A DNA stretch of 64,000 nt from QZKY01 sp963666295 (GCA_963666295.1 OY762707.1:1674001-1738000), one strand, 5' to 3'; numbered from the stretch's first letter, positions 52,082 through 62,000 are shown. Numbers and translations are program-made. Notes: generated from the letters alone by a model not told the origin.

Positions 52082-52750
52082 ATGACGTCAAGCCCCGAAT
52101 CCCTTGCTATTGCCGAATATCTGGCTGCTCATCCCGAATTCTTTAACGAGCACGCCGAACTGCTTGCCAAGGTCAAGCTGCCCAGCCCCGTGATTGGCAA
52201 GGCGGTGTCCTTGCAGGAGCGCCAGATTGAAATTTTGCGTGAAAAATATCGTAAGCTGGAATTGCGTCTGGCTGAACTGGTTGCGCTGGCTGATGAAAAC
52301 CGTGAAATTGTACGCAAATACAAATTATGGACAAAGTCGCTGTTACTGGCACGCGACGATGTCGATCTGCCTTATGCACTCACTGATGGCTTGCGCCAGA
52401 TTTTTGACATGCCCGGTGCATCACTACGCTTGTGGGGTGTCCAGGAAGAAGATGCGCACAAGTGGTTTGCCGCCAATGTAGATGACGATATACGTCTGTT
52501 TGCTAACAGCTTGTTGGCGCCGTACTGCGGGCCAAACCGCGATTTTGCCGCCGCAAACTGGTTGGAAGTTGGCGGAGAGGTGGCGTCGGTGGCTATTCTG
52601 CCTTTACGTAATGAGGGAGCGAAAACGTGTTTCGGCCTGCTGATCATGGGTTCGCCGGATGCGGAACGTTTTACGTCCAGTATGGCAACCGACATTCTGG
52701 TCGATATTGGTGAAACGGCGAGCGCGGCGCTGAGTTGCCTGTTGGAGTAA
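52082..52750 (+). CDS. DUF484 family protein
   Basis: 222 residues. IAEYLAAHPEFFNEHAELLA is the DUF484 signature, followed by a coiled coil (about 45-75) and a GAF-like domain (about 85-220). Encoded just before xerC here as in many gammaproteobacteria, where it lies between dapF and xerC; role unknown. The ATG at 52082 is chosen over the frame opening at 52052. Confidence 0.87.
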   Translation: MTSSPESLAIAEYLAAHPEFFNEHAELLAKVKLPSPVIGKAVSLQERQIEILREKYRKLELRLAELVALADENREIVRKYKLWTKSLLLARDDVDLPYALTDGLRQIFDMPGASLRLWGVQEEDAHKWFAANVDDDIRLFANSLLAPYCGPNRDFAAANWLEVGGEVASVAILPLRNEGAKTCFGLLIMGSPDAERFTSSMATDILVDIGETASAALSCLLE

Positions 52751-52772
52751 CAGGACCAACGAGCGGATCAAT

Positions 52773-53738
52773 ATGGCAGAAAATTCCAATCAGGATTATC
52801 TGACGCGTTATCTTGCTTTCCTGGAAATCCAGCGCAAATTCTCGCGGCATACCATAGCGGCCTATCGGCGTGATCTGACTGATTTATTTTTTTTATCTGA
52901 CAATGGTGCGTTGACTGAAATAAGGCAGGCGGAGGTGCGCCGCTTCGCCACCAGACTGCATGCGGCCGGTGCCAGTTCGCGTTCCATTGCGCGCAAGCTT
53001 TCAGCATGGCGCGGGTTCTTTTCCTGGTTGTCAGAAGAAATGCCGATAGCATTTAACCCTGTTGATGGGGTGCGCGCACCGAAGCGGCCGCAAAATCTCC
53101 CCAAAGCGTTGTCGGCAGATGATGCTGTGCGCCTGGTGTCCACATCCGGTGGTGTCGGTCAGTCAGCCAGCGAGGATGGTCAGGCGGCCGCGCGCTGTAA
53201 TCGCGCGATGTTTGAACTGCTGTATTCAAGCGGTTTGCGCGTGTCAGAGCTGGCGGGCCTAGATGTGCGCTACTATCAGACGGCGGACTATGTGTCTCAT
53301 AGCTGGCTGGACATGCACGCCGGTGAGGTCATGGTGACCGGCAAGGGCGGCAAGCAGCGTGGTGTGCCGATTGGTCAGCACGCACTGGATGCAATCAATG
53401 ACTGGCTCAAAGTACGAGCGTCGTGCCTGAAAAACGGCGCAGATGACAGTCAGTACGCGCTGTTTCTGGGGTCTCGTGGCGTACGTATTACTCCCCGCGC
53501 CATCCAGTTGCGCCTGAAAGCACATGCCAGGGCGCTGGGTATGCCGGTCAGCGTGCACCCGCATGTGTTGCGCCATTCCTTTGCGTCGCATGTGTTGCAG
53601 TCGTCAGGCGATTTGCGCGCAGTACAAGAAATGCTGGGTCATGCGTCGATTGCCTCCACGCAAGTTTACACAGCGCTGGATTTCCAGCGTTTGGCACAGG
53701 TATACGATGCTGCCCATCCGCGCGCAAAAAAACGTTGA
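52773..53738 (+). CDS. xerC: Tyrosine recombinase XerC
   Basis: 321 residues. Resolves chromosome dimers at dif with XerD. N-terminal SAM-like core-binding domain (about 8-95) and catalytic domain with Arg in YSSGLRVSEL, HPHVLRHSFASH (His-x-x-Arg), LGHASIASTQVYT and the nucleophilic Tyr at the end of that segment. Position after a DUF484 gene and the absence of phage genes indicate the housekeeping enzyme rather than a mobile integrase. It has a slightly long insert around residues 125-140. Confidence 0.92.
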   Translation: MAENSNQDYLTRYLAFLEIQRKFSRHTIAAYRRDLTDLFFLSDNGALTEIRQAEVRRFATRLHAAGASSRSIARKLSAWRGFFSWLSEEMPIAFNPVDGVRAPKRPQNLPKALSADDAVRLVSTSGGVGQSASEDGQAAARCNRAMFELLYSSGLRVSELAGLDVRYYQTADYVSHSWLDMHAGEVMVTGKGGKQRGVPIGQHALDAINDWLKVRASCLKNGADDSQYALFLGSRGVRITPRAIQLRLKAHARALGMPVSVHPHVLRHSFASHVLQSSGDLRAVQEMLGHASIASTQVYTALDFQRLAQVYDAAHPRAKKR

Positions 53739-53965
53739 ACTTGTTCAGTTAGCCGGAATCTGTGTGCGATTGCATACAGTTTGGCCAGAAACAGGCTAAA
53801 TACTTGAAGATTTTCCGGGTGTTTGTTGTAAACTTCCCGGGTTATGATTTTTCGTTTTTGATAACTATGAGTGTTATCAACAAACGTGAGTTTTCAGCTA
53901 GTTGAGCGGTCAAGCTGGCCTTAAAATATCCGAGTGATTTATCAACCGATGTAAGGGTACGCTAC

Positions 53966-54421
53966 GTGAATACAAAAACTAAAAAATCGGCGAATGATGC
54001 CGAAAGAGAGAGTGCCATGCTCACGGAAGAGCAACTTCTGAAGATGGGTGAAGAGGACTACATGAATGCGGAGCAGCTTTCCTTTTTCAAGGCGCGCCTC
54101 GTGCAAATGGAAGAAGACTTGGTTCGCAACGCAGGAGAAACGACGGAAAATCTGCGTGAAACGACCTTGGTGCCCGATCCGGCAGATCGCGCTACGATCG
54201 AAGAGGAGCATGCGCTTGAATTACGTACGCGTGATCGTGAGCGCAAGCTACTGAAAAAGGTCAGGCAGTCAATCGCCAGTGTGGATGCAGGGGAATATGG
54301 CTGGTGTGTTGAAACGGGGGAGCCGATTGGTATTCCGCGCCTGTTGGCACGGCCTACCGCCACGCTTTCGCTGGAGGCACAGCAACGGCGGGAGTTGAAG
54401 CAAAAGCTCTACGGCGACTGA
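53966..54421 (+). CDS. dksA: RNA polymerase-binding transcription factor DksA
   Basis: 151 residues from a GTG with AAGG upstream. Coiled-coil protein entering the RNA polymerase secondary channel with ppGpp. The tip motif DPADRA is at 71-76, with Asp71 and Asp74 in the E. coli positions. The zinc-finger region keeps only one of four cysteines (Cys114 in YGWCVETGEPIG), so it is a zinc-independent form. Terminated by a strong hairpin. Confidence 0.94.
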   Translation: MNTKTKKSANDAERESAMLTEEQLLKMGEEDYMNAEQLSFFKARLVQMEEDLVRNAGETTENLRETTLVPDPADRATIEEEHALELRTRDRERKLLKKVRQSIASVDAGEYGWCVETGEPIGIPRLLARPTATLSLEAQQRRELKQKLYGD

Positions 54422-54453
54422 CGTGGCGTGGTTGAAACGGTCATTTTCGCAAT

Positions 54454-54479
54454 AAAAAACCGGCATTTGCCGGTTTTTT
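54454..54479. terminator. Bidirectional terminator dksA / rlpA
   Basis: AAAAAACCGGC / GCCGGTTTTTT around loop ATTT, between the convergent dksA and rlpA genes. Confidence 0.93.
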
Positions 54480-54508
54480 CGTCTCACTGCCGGAAGGATC
54501 AAGCTTTC

Positions 54509-55489
54509 TTAGCGCTGTACGATTAGTGGTTTCGCCATTCCAGAGAGCTGGATTTGTCTTGCTGCGCTGTCGGCCAGTTCGCGGTTGGCGAATGGCCCAG
54601 CGTACAAGCGGTACACGGCATTTTGCCTGATTACTTTGGCAGCCGGCAGTTGGCCTGACCACGCGGCAGCGTATCGGTCACGCAGGGTTTCCGCGTAATA
54701 CTTCTGGGAAAAACTCCCAAGCTGCAAATGAATGCCGGCCGGGGCGTTCAGGGTTGGCAGACCTGCGCTTCGTGTCGGTGTCGGTTTTTTTAAATATTTG
54801 TTTTGAGCGACGTCTTGTGGTGCGCCATGTTTGGTCGGACTGAGGGACGGTTGGGTTGCCTGCATCCGGCGAATGTCGTGGGGTAGCAAGCGCTCAACCT
54901 GAACACTTTCGTGTCCTTTCTGGATATAACCCAGTTTTAGCGCGGCGGTGTAAGACAGATCAATGATACGTCCAGCATGAAACGGGCCGCGATCGTTGAT
55001 GCGCACGATGACGTTTTTGCCATTGCTCAGATTTGTGACGCGCGCATAGGATGGAATGGGCAACGTTGGGTGTGCTGCCGTCATTTTGTACATGTCGTAG
55101 CGCTCGCCAGATGCGGTTTGGTTGCCGTGAAATTTCTTGCCGTACCAGCTGCCGATGCCGCGCTCTGTAAATGGGCGGTTATCTGTAATCGGAACATAGG
55201 ATTTGCCCAGTACGTGGTAAGGGCGGCTGTTACTGCGCCGATAGGGTTCGACTATGGGAACGGCGTCTGGTGTGCCTGCCAGATCGGGGGGCACTTGGCT
55301 ATGCGGCCCATCATCCTGATAGTATCCTCCTCGATTTGAGATTGAGTCAGGGATGAGGGAGGAAAGGCTGATATTGCTGGCGGAGTGTGTCGATTTCGGG
55401 TTGCTGCCGCATCCGGTAACAAGCAGAGCGGCCAATAATGGCGCGATAATCCAGGATGAGTTTCGGGAGCAACAAGTTTTCGTGTTCAT
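54509..55489 (-). CDS. rlpA: Septal ring lytic transglycosylase RlpA
   Basis: 326 residues from the ATG at 55489: lipoprotein signal with lipobox LLVTGC, a double-psi beta-barrel (ERGIGSWYGKKFHGNQTASG, ITVRINDRGP-like VIVRINDRGPFHAGRIIDLS) and a C-terminal SPOR domain that binds denuded septal peptidoglycan (about 250-326). The frame extends to 55633, right after rodA, with a plausible ribosome site; that start would place an unusual 48-residue extension before the signal peptide. Last gene of the elongasome operon. Confidence 0.9.
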   Translation of the reverse strand: MNTKTCCSRNSSWIIAPLLAALLVTGCGSNPKSTHSASNISLSSLIPDSISNRGGYYQDDGPHSQVPPDLAGTPDAVPIVEPYRRSNSRPYHVLGKSYVPITDNRPFTERGIGSWYGKKFHGNQTASGERYDMYKMTAAHPTLPIPSYARVTNLSNGKNVIVRINDRGPFHAGRIIDLSYTAALKLGYIQKGHESVQVERLLPHDIRRMQATQPSLSPTKHGAPQDVAQNKYLKKPTPTRSAGLPTLNAPAGIHLQLGSFSQKYYAETLRDRYAAAWSGQLPAAKVIRQNAVYRLYAGPFANRELADSAARQIQLSGMAKPLIVQR

Positions 55490-55648
55490 GGTTTTTTGGC
55501 TTGCCAAATGCGGATTAAGTGTTTGCGTGAGCGCTTTGCTCGGTCGTGCGACGCTCATCTTCTCGCTTATCCCTGATGGATGCGTCTCGGGTTCTGTACG
55601 CTGTGCGCCTTGCCTCTCATTTTGCCCACTCATTTTTCCAGCGTTCCA

Positions 55649-56776
55649 TTAATGCCAGTCAGAATGTTCTCGCAACACTTTCTGGTAGCGCTGAATACTC
55701 ATCAGTATGCCAGCCCCCAGCCCCAGCGTCACCATTGCGGTGCCACCGTAACTCATGAAAGGCAGCGGCGCGCCAACAACCGGCAGGATACCACTGACCA
55801 TTCCCATGTTAACGAACGCGTAGTTGAAAAACATGAGCGAAATGGCGCCGGCAAGCAGGCGCGTGAAAATGGTCGGCGCTCTGGATGCGATGACCAGGCC
55901 GCGACCGATCAACAGCAAATAGAGTGTTAGCAGGATCAGATTGCCGACCAGGCCAAACTCTTCCGAGTAGACGGCAAAAATGAAATCGGTTGAGCGTTCC
56001 GGCAAGAATTCCAGATGGGTTTGTGTTCCCTTTAGCCAGCCCTTGCCAAAAAATCCACCTGAGCCGACGGCAATCATGGACTGGATGATATGAAAGCCTT
56101 TGCCCAGAGGGTCGGACGAAGGGTCAATAAGTGTCAAAATGCGTTGTTTTTGATAGTTGTGCAGCATGGACCAGACAAACGGCAGACTGGCGAGCCCAGA
56201 AATAATCAGACCGACGAGTACTTTCCATGAGAGACCCGCCAGAAAGATGACGTAGCAGCCCGTGCCAACAACCAGCAAGGTTGTGCCCAGATCCGGCTGC
56301 TTGAGAATCAGCGCTGCTGGTATCGCTAGCAACACGGCGGCAATCAGCGACTCTTGCCACCGCACGATGCCTTCTCGCATATGGAAGAACCAGGCCAGCA
56401 TCATAGGCACGGCGATTTTCATGATTTCAGAGGGCTGAATCGTCAGGCCGACATACAGCCAGCGACGCGCCCCTTTTTTAAGGATGCCAAATAGCAAGAC
56501 CGCAACGAGCAGGGTAATGCCGATCGTGTAAATGGGGACGGCAAAGCGCATCAGGGTTTGCGGCGAAATGCAGGCAAAAATATACATAATGACCAGCGCA
56601 ATTCCGACGTTGCGGATTTGCACTTTCATTCGCAAGGGAGACCCCAGGCTGGCCGAATACAAGGTCATGAGCCCAATTGTGACAATCAGTAAAATGATCA
56701 GCGTTAATGGCCCGTCGAAAACCGAGAAGAAGGAACGGAGCGTTTGCCTGATGGTGTGTCTGTCAAAGATGCGCAT
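55649..56776 (-). CDS. rodA: Rod shape-determining peptidoglycan polymerase RodA
   Basis: 375 residues, SEDS glycosyltransferase with about ten membrane helices. Characteristic segments: WLYVGLTIQPSEIMKIAVPM, LKQPDLGTTLLVVG with the catalytic-region Asp, FAVYSEEFGLVG and PFMSYGGTAMVTLGLGAG. Works with PBP2 (mrdA), encoded 10 bases upstream. Confidence 0.96.
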   Translation of the reverse strand: MRIFDRHTIRQTLRSFFSVFDGPLTLIILLIVTIGLMTLYSASLGSPLRMKVQIRNVGIALVIMYIFACISPQTLMRFAVPIYTIGITLLVAVLLFGILKKGARRWLYVGLTIQPSEIMKIAVPMMLAWFFHMREGIVRWQESLIAAVLLAIPAALILKQPDLGTTLLVVGTGCYVIFLAGLSWKVLVGLIISGLASLPFVWSMLHNYQKQRILTLIDPSSDPLGKGFHIIQSMIAVGSGGFFGKGWLKGTQTHLEFLPERSTDFIFAVYSEEFGLVGNLILLTLYLLLIGRGLVIASRAPTIFTRLLAGAISLMFFNYAFVNMGMVSGILPVVGAPLPFMSYGGTAMVTLGLGAGILMSIQRYQKVLREHSDWH

Positions 56777-56786
56777 AGACTTTTGC

Positions 56787-58766
56787 TTAGCCTTCCAGGT
56801 GGTTTTGAGGGCTGTCCGGCAGGTTTTCCATGTCCTCGCCGCCTTCTTCGATTACGCTTTCCGGCTCGATGGCTTGTTCCACAGTGGGTTGGGGCAGTGT
56901 TCTGAAATTTTCCGGCCGTTTTCCAAGAAGGTAGTAATCCAGCGCCACTTTGGCAATGGGCGCGGCCGCCGCGCTACCAAAGCCGCCATTCTCAACGATA
57001 ACAGCCAGCGCGATGCGTGGCCTGTCTGCGGGGGCAAAGGCGATGTAAAGCGAGTGATCCCGCTTGCGTTCAGCGACCGTCTTGGCATCGTAGGTTTCGT
57101 CCTGTTTGATACCGACGACTTGCGCCGTGCCGGTTTTGCCTGCTGAAATGTATTCGGCGCGCTCAAAAACGGTCATGGCCGTGCCTTTTTCCTCGCGGGT
57201 TACGCCGATCATCGCACGTTTGACGATGGCAATGTGCTTCGGATCAAGATCCAGTTTGTGCTCTTCTGTGCTGGTGGCGCTTTGCTGGTGTGTGACGCCG
57301 TTTTCGATTGCCTTGACGATGCGAGGCTTAAGGGCAGCACCATCGTTGGCCAGCGTTGCCGTGGCCCTCGCAAGTTGAAGCGGCGTGAATGCATTGTAAC
57401 CCTGGCCGATCCCCAAAGAGACCGTGTCGCCAGCATACCATTTCTGCTGTATCGGATCGTTAAAGTATTGTTTTTTCCAGTCGGTTGAAGGCAAGACACC
57501 TGCGCGCTCGTAATGCAAGTCGATGCCCGTTTTTTGACCGAACCCCCAAGGCTTCATGAAATCGCGTATGGCATCGACACCGATATCGTTGGCCAGGATG
57601 TAATAATAGGTATCGCAGGATTCGACGATCGATTTGTGCAGGTTGACGCGCCCATGCCCGGCACGATTCTGGTCGCGAAATTGATGTTTTCCAAGCATGA
57701 AATAACCGGGATCGGTGATTTTGTCGTGCGGCGTACGTAAACCCATCGTGAGTGCGGCCAATGCCATGAACGGCTTGTAGGTCGAGCCGGGCGGGTAGGT
57801 GCCGCCAATCGGGCGGTTTAGCATCGGACGGTCAAGGGAGTTGTTGAGCTGGTGCCAGCTTTTCTGGTCGACGCCCTCGACAAACAGGTTCGGATTGAAG
57901 GTCGGCATGGAAACGTAAGCCAAAACTTCTCCGGTTGCGGGTTCAATGGCGATTAGCGCGCCGCGTTGCTTGCCAAACGCCTTTTCAATGACTTTTTGTA
58001 ATTCAATATCGATGGAAAGAATCAGATTGTTGCCTGGCTTGGCCGGCGTGTGTGAGAGCGTACGAATTGCACGGCCGCGCGCAGAGACTTCCACTTCTTC
58101 GTAGCCGGTTTGTCCATGCAAAACGGACTCGTAGCTTTTTTCTACCCCCGCTTTGCCGATAATGCGGGTGCCGTTGTAATTGTTTTCTTCCCCGCGATGC
58201 TCAATGGCCTCCTGGTCACGCTGGTTCAGTCGCGCGACATAGCCGATGGCGTGTTCGCCGGAAACGCCCTGGGGGTAACGACGTAACATTCTGGATTGAA
58301 CTTCGACACCGGGAAAGCGGTAACGCTGGGCGGAAAAACGCGCGACTTCCTCTTCGGTCAAATGAGAACGGAGGCGTACGCTTTCAAAGTGTTTCGATTC
58401 GGCCAGCCTTTTTTTGAAACGCTTGCGGTCATGCAGGCTAATTTTGACCATTGTGGCCAACTCGTCAACGAGGCTTTCCAGTTTTTGGTCGGTTTTTGAG
58501 GGGGTGATTTCCAGTGTAAAAGAGGAATAGTTTTCGGCAAGCAAAATGCCATTGCGATCCTTGATCCAGCCTCGTTCAGGCGGAACCGGGAGGATGGCGA
58601 TGCGATTTTCTTCGGCCATTCCCGAATAGTGCCGGTATTTGATGGCTTGCAACCAGACGAAGCGCGCCAGCAGCAGGGAAAAACAAAACAATACGAGTCC
58701 GGCCGCGATGATCAGCCGGAGATGGAAAGCGCGTAGTTCCTGTCCTGTGTCGTTAAAGTTACGCAT
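56787..58766 (-). CDS. mrdA: Penicillin-binding protein 2
   Basis: 659 residues. Monofunctional transpeptidase of side-wall synthesis. One N-terminal membrane helix (about 16-38), a dimerisation domain and a transpeptidase domain with SxxK as STYK (in PPGSTYKPFMAL), SCDTYYY (SxD-type second motif) and KTGTAQ. A proline/acid-rich C-terminal tail follows. Confidence 0.96.
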   Translation of the reverse strand: MRNFNDTGQELRAFHLRLIIAAGLVLFCFSLLLARFVWLQAIKYRHYSGMAEENRIAILPVPPERGWIKDRNGILLAENYSSFTLEITPSKTDQKLESLVDELATMVKISLHDRKRFKKRLAESKHFESVRLRSHLTEEEVARFSAQRYRFPGVEVQSRMLRRYPQGVSGEHAIGYVARLNQRDQEAIEHRGEENNYNGTRIIGKAGVEKSYESVLHGQTGYEEVEVSARGRAIRTLSHTPAKPGNNLILSIDIELQKVIEKAFGKQRGALIAIEPATGEVLAYVSMPTFNPNLFVEGVDQKSWHQLNNSLDRPMLNRPIGGTYPPGSTYKPFMALAALTMGLRTPHDKITDPGYFMLGKHQFRDQNRAGHGRVNLHKSIVESCDTYYYILANDIGVDAIRDFMKPWGFGQKTGIDLHYERAGVLPSTDWKKQYFNDPIQQKWYAGDTVSLGIGQGYNAFTPLQLARATATLANDGAALKPRIVKAIENGVTHQQSATSTEEHKLDLDPKHIAIVKRAMIGVTREEKGTAMTVFERAEYISAGKTGTAQVVGIKQDETYDAKTVAERKRDHSLYIAFAPADRPRIALAVIVENGGFGSAAAAPIAKVALDYYLLGKRPENFRTLPQPTVEQAIEPESVIEEGGEDMENLPDSPQNHLEG

Positions 58767-58822
58767 TGCTAAGGTGTGGCGCGGTGTTCAAAAGTGGGTA
58801 AAACACATGAGTTTGAGACGCG

Positions 58823-59335
58823 TTAAAGTGGGCGGTCTTCATCTTTGTTTACAGGGCGGCGCTGTGGCGCCAGAAGCAGCCACGTGACAAGCGGCCAAAG
58901 CGCAGCGGCAACAACGCTTCCCAGGAAGAAAGTCCAGTCTGGCAATCGGTGGTTGACCACATATTGAATGACCATCTGCACGATCTGGGTCAGCAGCAGC
59001 AGAAGCAGGACGTGCCAGGCCTGTGTTGAAGCGGAAAACCACAAAACGCGACGGTGAATGGTGATGGCCAGATAAGACAGCAGAGTGTAAGCCAGCGCCG
59101 TTTCACCCAGGAAGGTTGCGTTGTTGACGTCTATCATCAGTCCCATGCAGAAGGCAACGCCGATTCCTACGCGTCGCGGCTGGTGAATGCCCCAGAAGAT
59201 CAGCGCCAGCGCAACGAAATCCGGTACGCCAATGGTATCCCCCCATGCCTGAAGGTTTAGTAAAAGCGTGATGCCGAGCGTGCTATAAATGAACAGTGGA
59301 TTGGCCGGACGCAGGATGTATTGAGGGCGATTCAT
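58823..59335 (-). CDS. mreD: Rod shape-determining protein MreD
   Basis: 170-residue inner-membrane protein with about five to six hydrophobic helices and little else conserved, as typical for MreD (LRPANPLFIYSTLGITLLLN at the N-terminus). Its ATG overlaps the mreC stop by four bases (ATGA). Confidence 0.92.
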   Translation of the reverse strand: MNRPQYILRPANPLFIYSTLGITLLLNLQAWGDTIGVPDFVALALIFWGIHQPRRVGIGVAFCMGLMIDVNNATFLGETALAYTLLSYLAITIHRRVLWFSASTQAWHVLLLLLLTQIVQMVIQYVVNHRLPDWTFFLGSVVAAALWPLVTWLLLAPQRRPVNKDEDRPL

Positions 59336-60246
59336 TTTTGTGCCCCCTTGAATTTTTCTGACTGATCCCCCAAGCCAATGCCAGGGTCGTCTGCCATTGG
59401 GCGTGGCGGCAAATTGGTGTCGACCAGCAAAATCAGCATTTGCCGGTATTTGTTCATGCCCGCAACGGGTTGGCAGGTCACCTGACTGAACGTGCTGTTG
59501 GCGCGATTCTTGATGTGTGTGACTTTGGCTACCGCCAGTCCGGGTGGGTAAACGCCATCAATGCCAGATGTCACAAGGAGGTCGCCGGTTTGAATGTCGG
59601 CGTCTGTCAAAACATGGCGCAAATCCAGAGCATCGCTATGACCGCGCCCATGCGCAACACTGCGCAGACCACTGCGCAAGACTTGCACCGGAATAGCCTG
59701 GTCCTTGTCCGTCAGCAGCGTGACTTCGGATGTTAACGGGAAGACGCGCGTTACCTGACCCAGAACGCCGTTATCGTCTATGGCGGGCTGGCCTGCGACG
59801 ATGCCTTCCTGCCCACCTCGGTCAACGATAACTTTACGTGTAAAGGGTGCGCGGGCGTTATACAGAATTTCTGCCAGGACGGATTTCGTTTGAATATGCT
59901 GGCTGGCGTCCAGCAATTTGCGCAAGCGGGCGTTTTCGGCCATTAAGGCTTGCGCCTGTTGCAAGGTTTGTGAGTTTGTCAGTTGTTGCTGTTGCAGGTT
60001 TCGTATTTCCTCCTGACTGCTCGTCAGAGACGAAAAATAGTTGCTAGCAAAGATGACGGCGTCGCGCGGCAGAAGTGCCATGCGCTGCACGGGATACAGG
60101 ACGGTGTTGATGAACTGGCGAATTGGCTTGAGCGTGTGCAGGTGTGAATCAGCCACCAGCAAAGCAATCGCCACCATTGCAAACAGCACCATCTTCAGAA
60201 ATGCGGGCGCGCCTTGCCTGAAAAGTGGGGGGGGATTACGTTCCAT
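59332..60246 (-). CDS. mreC: Rod shape-determining protein MreC
   Basis: 304 residues: short cytoplasmic N-terminus, one membrane helix (about 17-35), a coiled coil (about 75-112) and a periplasmic double beta-barrel domain (VIVDRGGQEGIVAGQPAI and GDLLVTSGIDGVYPPGLAVA). Scaffold linking MreB filaments to the peptidoglycan enzymes. Confidence 0.95.
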   Translation of the reverse strand: MERNPPPLFRQGAPAFLKMVLFAMVAIALLVADSHLHTLKPIRQFINTVLYPVQRMALLPRDAVIFASNYFSSLTSSQEEIRNLQQQQLTNSQTLQQAQALMAENARLRKLLDASQHIQTKSVLAEILYNARAPFTRKVIVDRGGQEGIVAGQPAIDDNGVLGQVTRVFPLTSEVTLLTDKDQAIPVQVLRSGLRSVAHGRGHSDALDLRHVLTDADIQTGDLLVTSGIDGVYPPGLAVAKVTHIKNRANSTFSQVTCQPVAGMNKYRQMLILLVDTNLPPRPMADDPGIGLGDQSEKFKGAQK

Positions 60247-60346
60247 CTTGCACCTGGCTTAAAGTCAATGCGGGACAGAGAGAAGCGGGATAGCCGGCGT
60301 TGCCTTTAAGAGGTGGAGGTGGCTATCCGCTTGCAAGGAAAGTGCG

Positions 60347-61390
60347 CTACTCTTGCGAGAAGACGAGTTGAAGTTGATCAATGCGCTCAAGGGCGATGCC
60401 GCAGCCGCGCACGACACAGGTCAATGGATCTTCTGCAGTCAGGACGGGCAGACCAGTCTCTTCCATCAACAGGCGATCCAGGTCGCGCAGCAGTGCACCA
60501 CCACCGGTCAGCATCATGCCTTTTTCGGCAATATCTGCACCCAGTTCAGGCGGTGTTTGTTCGAGCGCATTCTTGACGGCAGAAACAATCTGGTTGAGTG
60601 GGTCGGTCAGTGCCTCCAGAATTTCGTTGCTGGAAATGGTGAATGAGCGTGGAATGCCTTCAGAGAGGTTGCGCCCCTTGACTTCCATTTCACGAACTTC
60701 CGAGCCCGGGAAGGCAGAACCAATCTGCTTCTTGATGGCCTCTGCCGTTTGTTCGCCGATCAGCATGCCGTAGTTGCGGCGGATGTAGTTCACGATTGCT
60801 TCGTCAAACTTGTCGCCCCCAACGCGCACAGAGCCTTTGTAGACCATGCCGCCTAGGGAAATGATGCCGACTTCAGTCGTGCCACCGCCGACGTCGACGA
60901 CCATGGAACCAGTGGCTTCCGAGATGGGCAGTCCTGCGCCGATTGCGGCAGCCATCGGTTCTTCAATCAGATAAACTTTGGAGGCGCCAGCACCCAGCGC
61001 AGATTCGCGGATGGCGCGGCGTTCAACCTGGGTTGAGCCGCACGGCACACAAATGATAATGCGTGGCGACGGGCGAAAAAATTTGGAGTCATGCACCATG
61101 CGTATGAACTGCTTGAGCATCTGCTCGGTGACGGTGAAGTCAGCAATGACCCCGTCTTTCATCGGGCGAATGGCCTCGATGTTGCCGGGCACTTTCCCAA
61201 GCATCTGCTTTGCTTCCCGGCCAACGGCCTGAATGGTTTTCTTGGCATTCGGGCCGCCTTCCTGACGAATGGCGACGACGGAAGGCTCATCTAGCACGAT
61301 GTCTTGTCCGCGCGCATAGATCAGGGTATTTGCTGTACCCAGATCAATGGCAAGATCATCTGAAAAATATCTGCGAAAAAATCCAAACAT
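60347..61390 (-). CDS. mreB: Rod shape-determining actin homologue MreB
   Basis: 347 residues. Actin-like ATPase forming membrane-bound filaments. N-terminal amphipathic FGFFRRYFSDDLAIDLGTAN, phosphate 2 loop VDVGGGTTEVGIISLGG and adenosine-site TGGGALLRDLDRLL are intact. The ATG at 61390 gives the normal N-terminus; the open frame up to 61480 is not used. Divergent from gatC, with the whole elongasome operon downstream. Confidence 0.97.
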   Translation of the reverse strand: MFGFFRRYFSDDLAIDLGTANTLIYARGQDIVLDEPSVVAIRQEGGPNAKKTIQAVGREAKQMLGKVPGNIEAIRPMKDGVIADFTVTEQMLKQFIRMVHDSKFFRPSPRIIICVPCGSTQVERRAIRESALGAGASKVYLIEEPMAAAIGAGLPISEATGSMVVDVGGGTTEVGIISLGGMVYKGSVRVGGDKFDEAIVNYIRRNYGMLIGEQTAEAIKKQIGSAFPGSEVREMEVKGRNLSEGIPRSFTISSNEILEALTDPLNQIVSAVKNALEQTPPELGADIAEKGMMLTGGGALLRDLDRLLMEETGLPVLTAEDPLTCVVRGCGIALERIDQLQLVFSQE

Positions 61391-61631
61391 GTATGTTCCT
61401 GTGCCACGCAAAAAAGCTTGCGTGTTGTATAGATCAAAAATGCCACAACACAAACACAGGCTCGTGTCGTGGGCAGGCATTCAATTACTAGGCATTCTAC
61501 CTTATAATTCGGCAGATATCCGGTTGTTTAATCGCCGGAATCTCTATTTGAAAAAGGCTCTCTGGAGCGTACCCTGTTAGAGCTGAAAAAACGCTGAAAC
61601 TTACCGAAAGCGGCCATGCCGCGCACAAAAT

Positions 61632-61934
61632 ATGCCTCTTTCTCTTTCCGATGTTCAACATATCGCCGATCTGGCGCAGCTTGAGATTTCCGATGACCGC
61701 GCCGATAAAATCCGGGAGCAATTGAACGGTATCCTAGATCTGGTAAACCAGATGAGTGAAGTCGACACGAACGGCGTCGAGCCGCTCAGCCATCCGGTTG
61801 CTGCTTATCTGGATGATGTTTCCTTGCGCCTGCGCGAGGATGTGGTAACCGAAGAAAATCGACGCGAGGATTATCAGCAGTCGGCACCAAAGGCGCAAGA
61901 CGGCTTGTATCTGGTGCCGCGCGTGGTTGAGTAA
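61632..61934 (+). CDS. gatC: Asp-tRNA(Asn)/Glu-tRNA(Gln) amidotransferase subunit C
   Basis: 100 residues, small belt subunit that holds GatA and GatB together. LSDVQHIADLAQLEISDD and GVEPLSHPVAAYLDDVSLRL are the family features. First gene of gatCAB. Confidence 0.95.
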   Translation: MPLSLSDVQHIADLAQLEISDDRADKIREQLNGILDLVNQMSEVDTNGVEPLSHPVAAYLDDVSLRLREDVVTEENRREDYQQSAPKAQDGLYLVPRVVE

Positions 61935-62000
61935 GTAGAAGACGAAACGCGCTGTGCCGTTGCCGCGCCAGGCGGCTGTTTGTAATCAAACTCCAAAAAT

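Noticed and set aside
52773..53738. Tyrosine recombinase as a mobile-element integrase
   Set aside because: Sequence and its DUF484 neighbour identify housekeeping XerC; no att sites or phage genes lie nearby.
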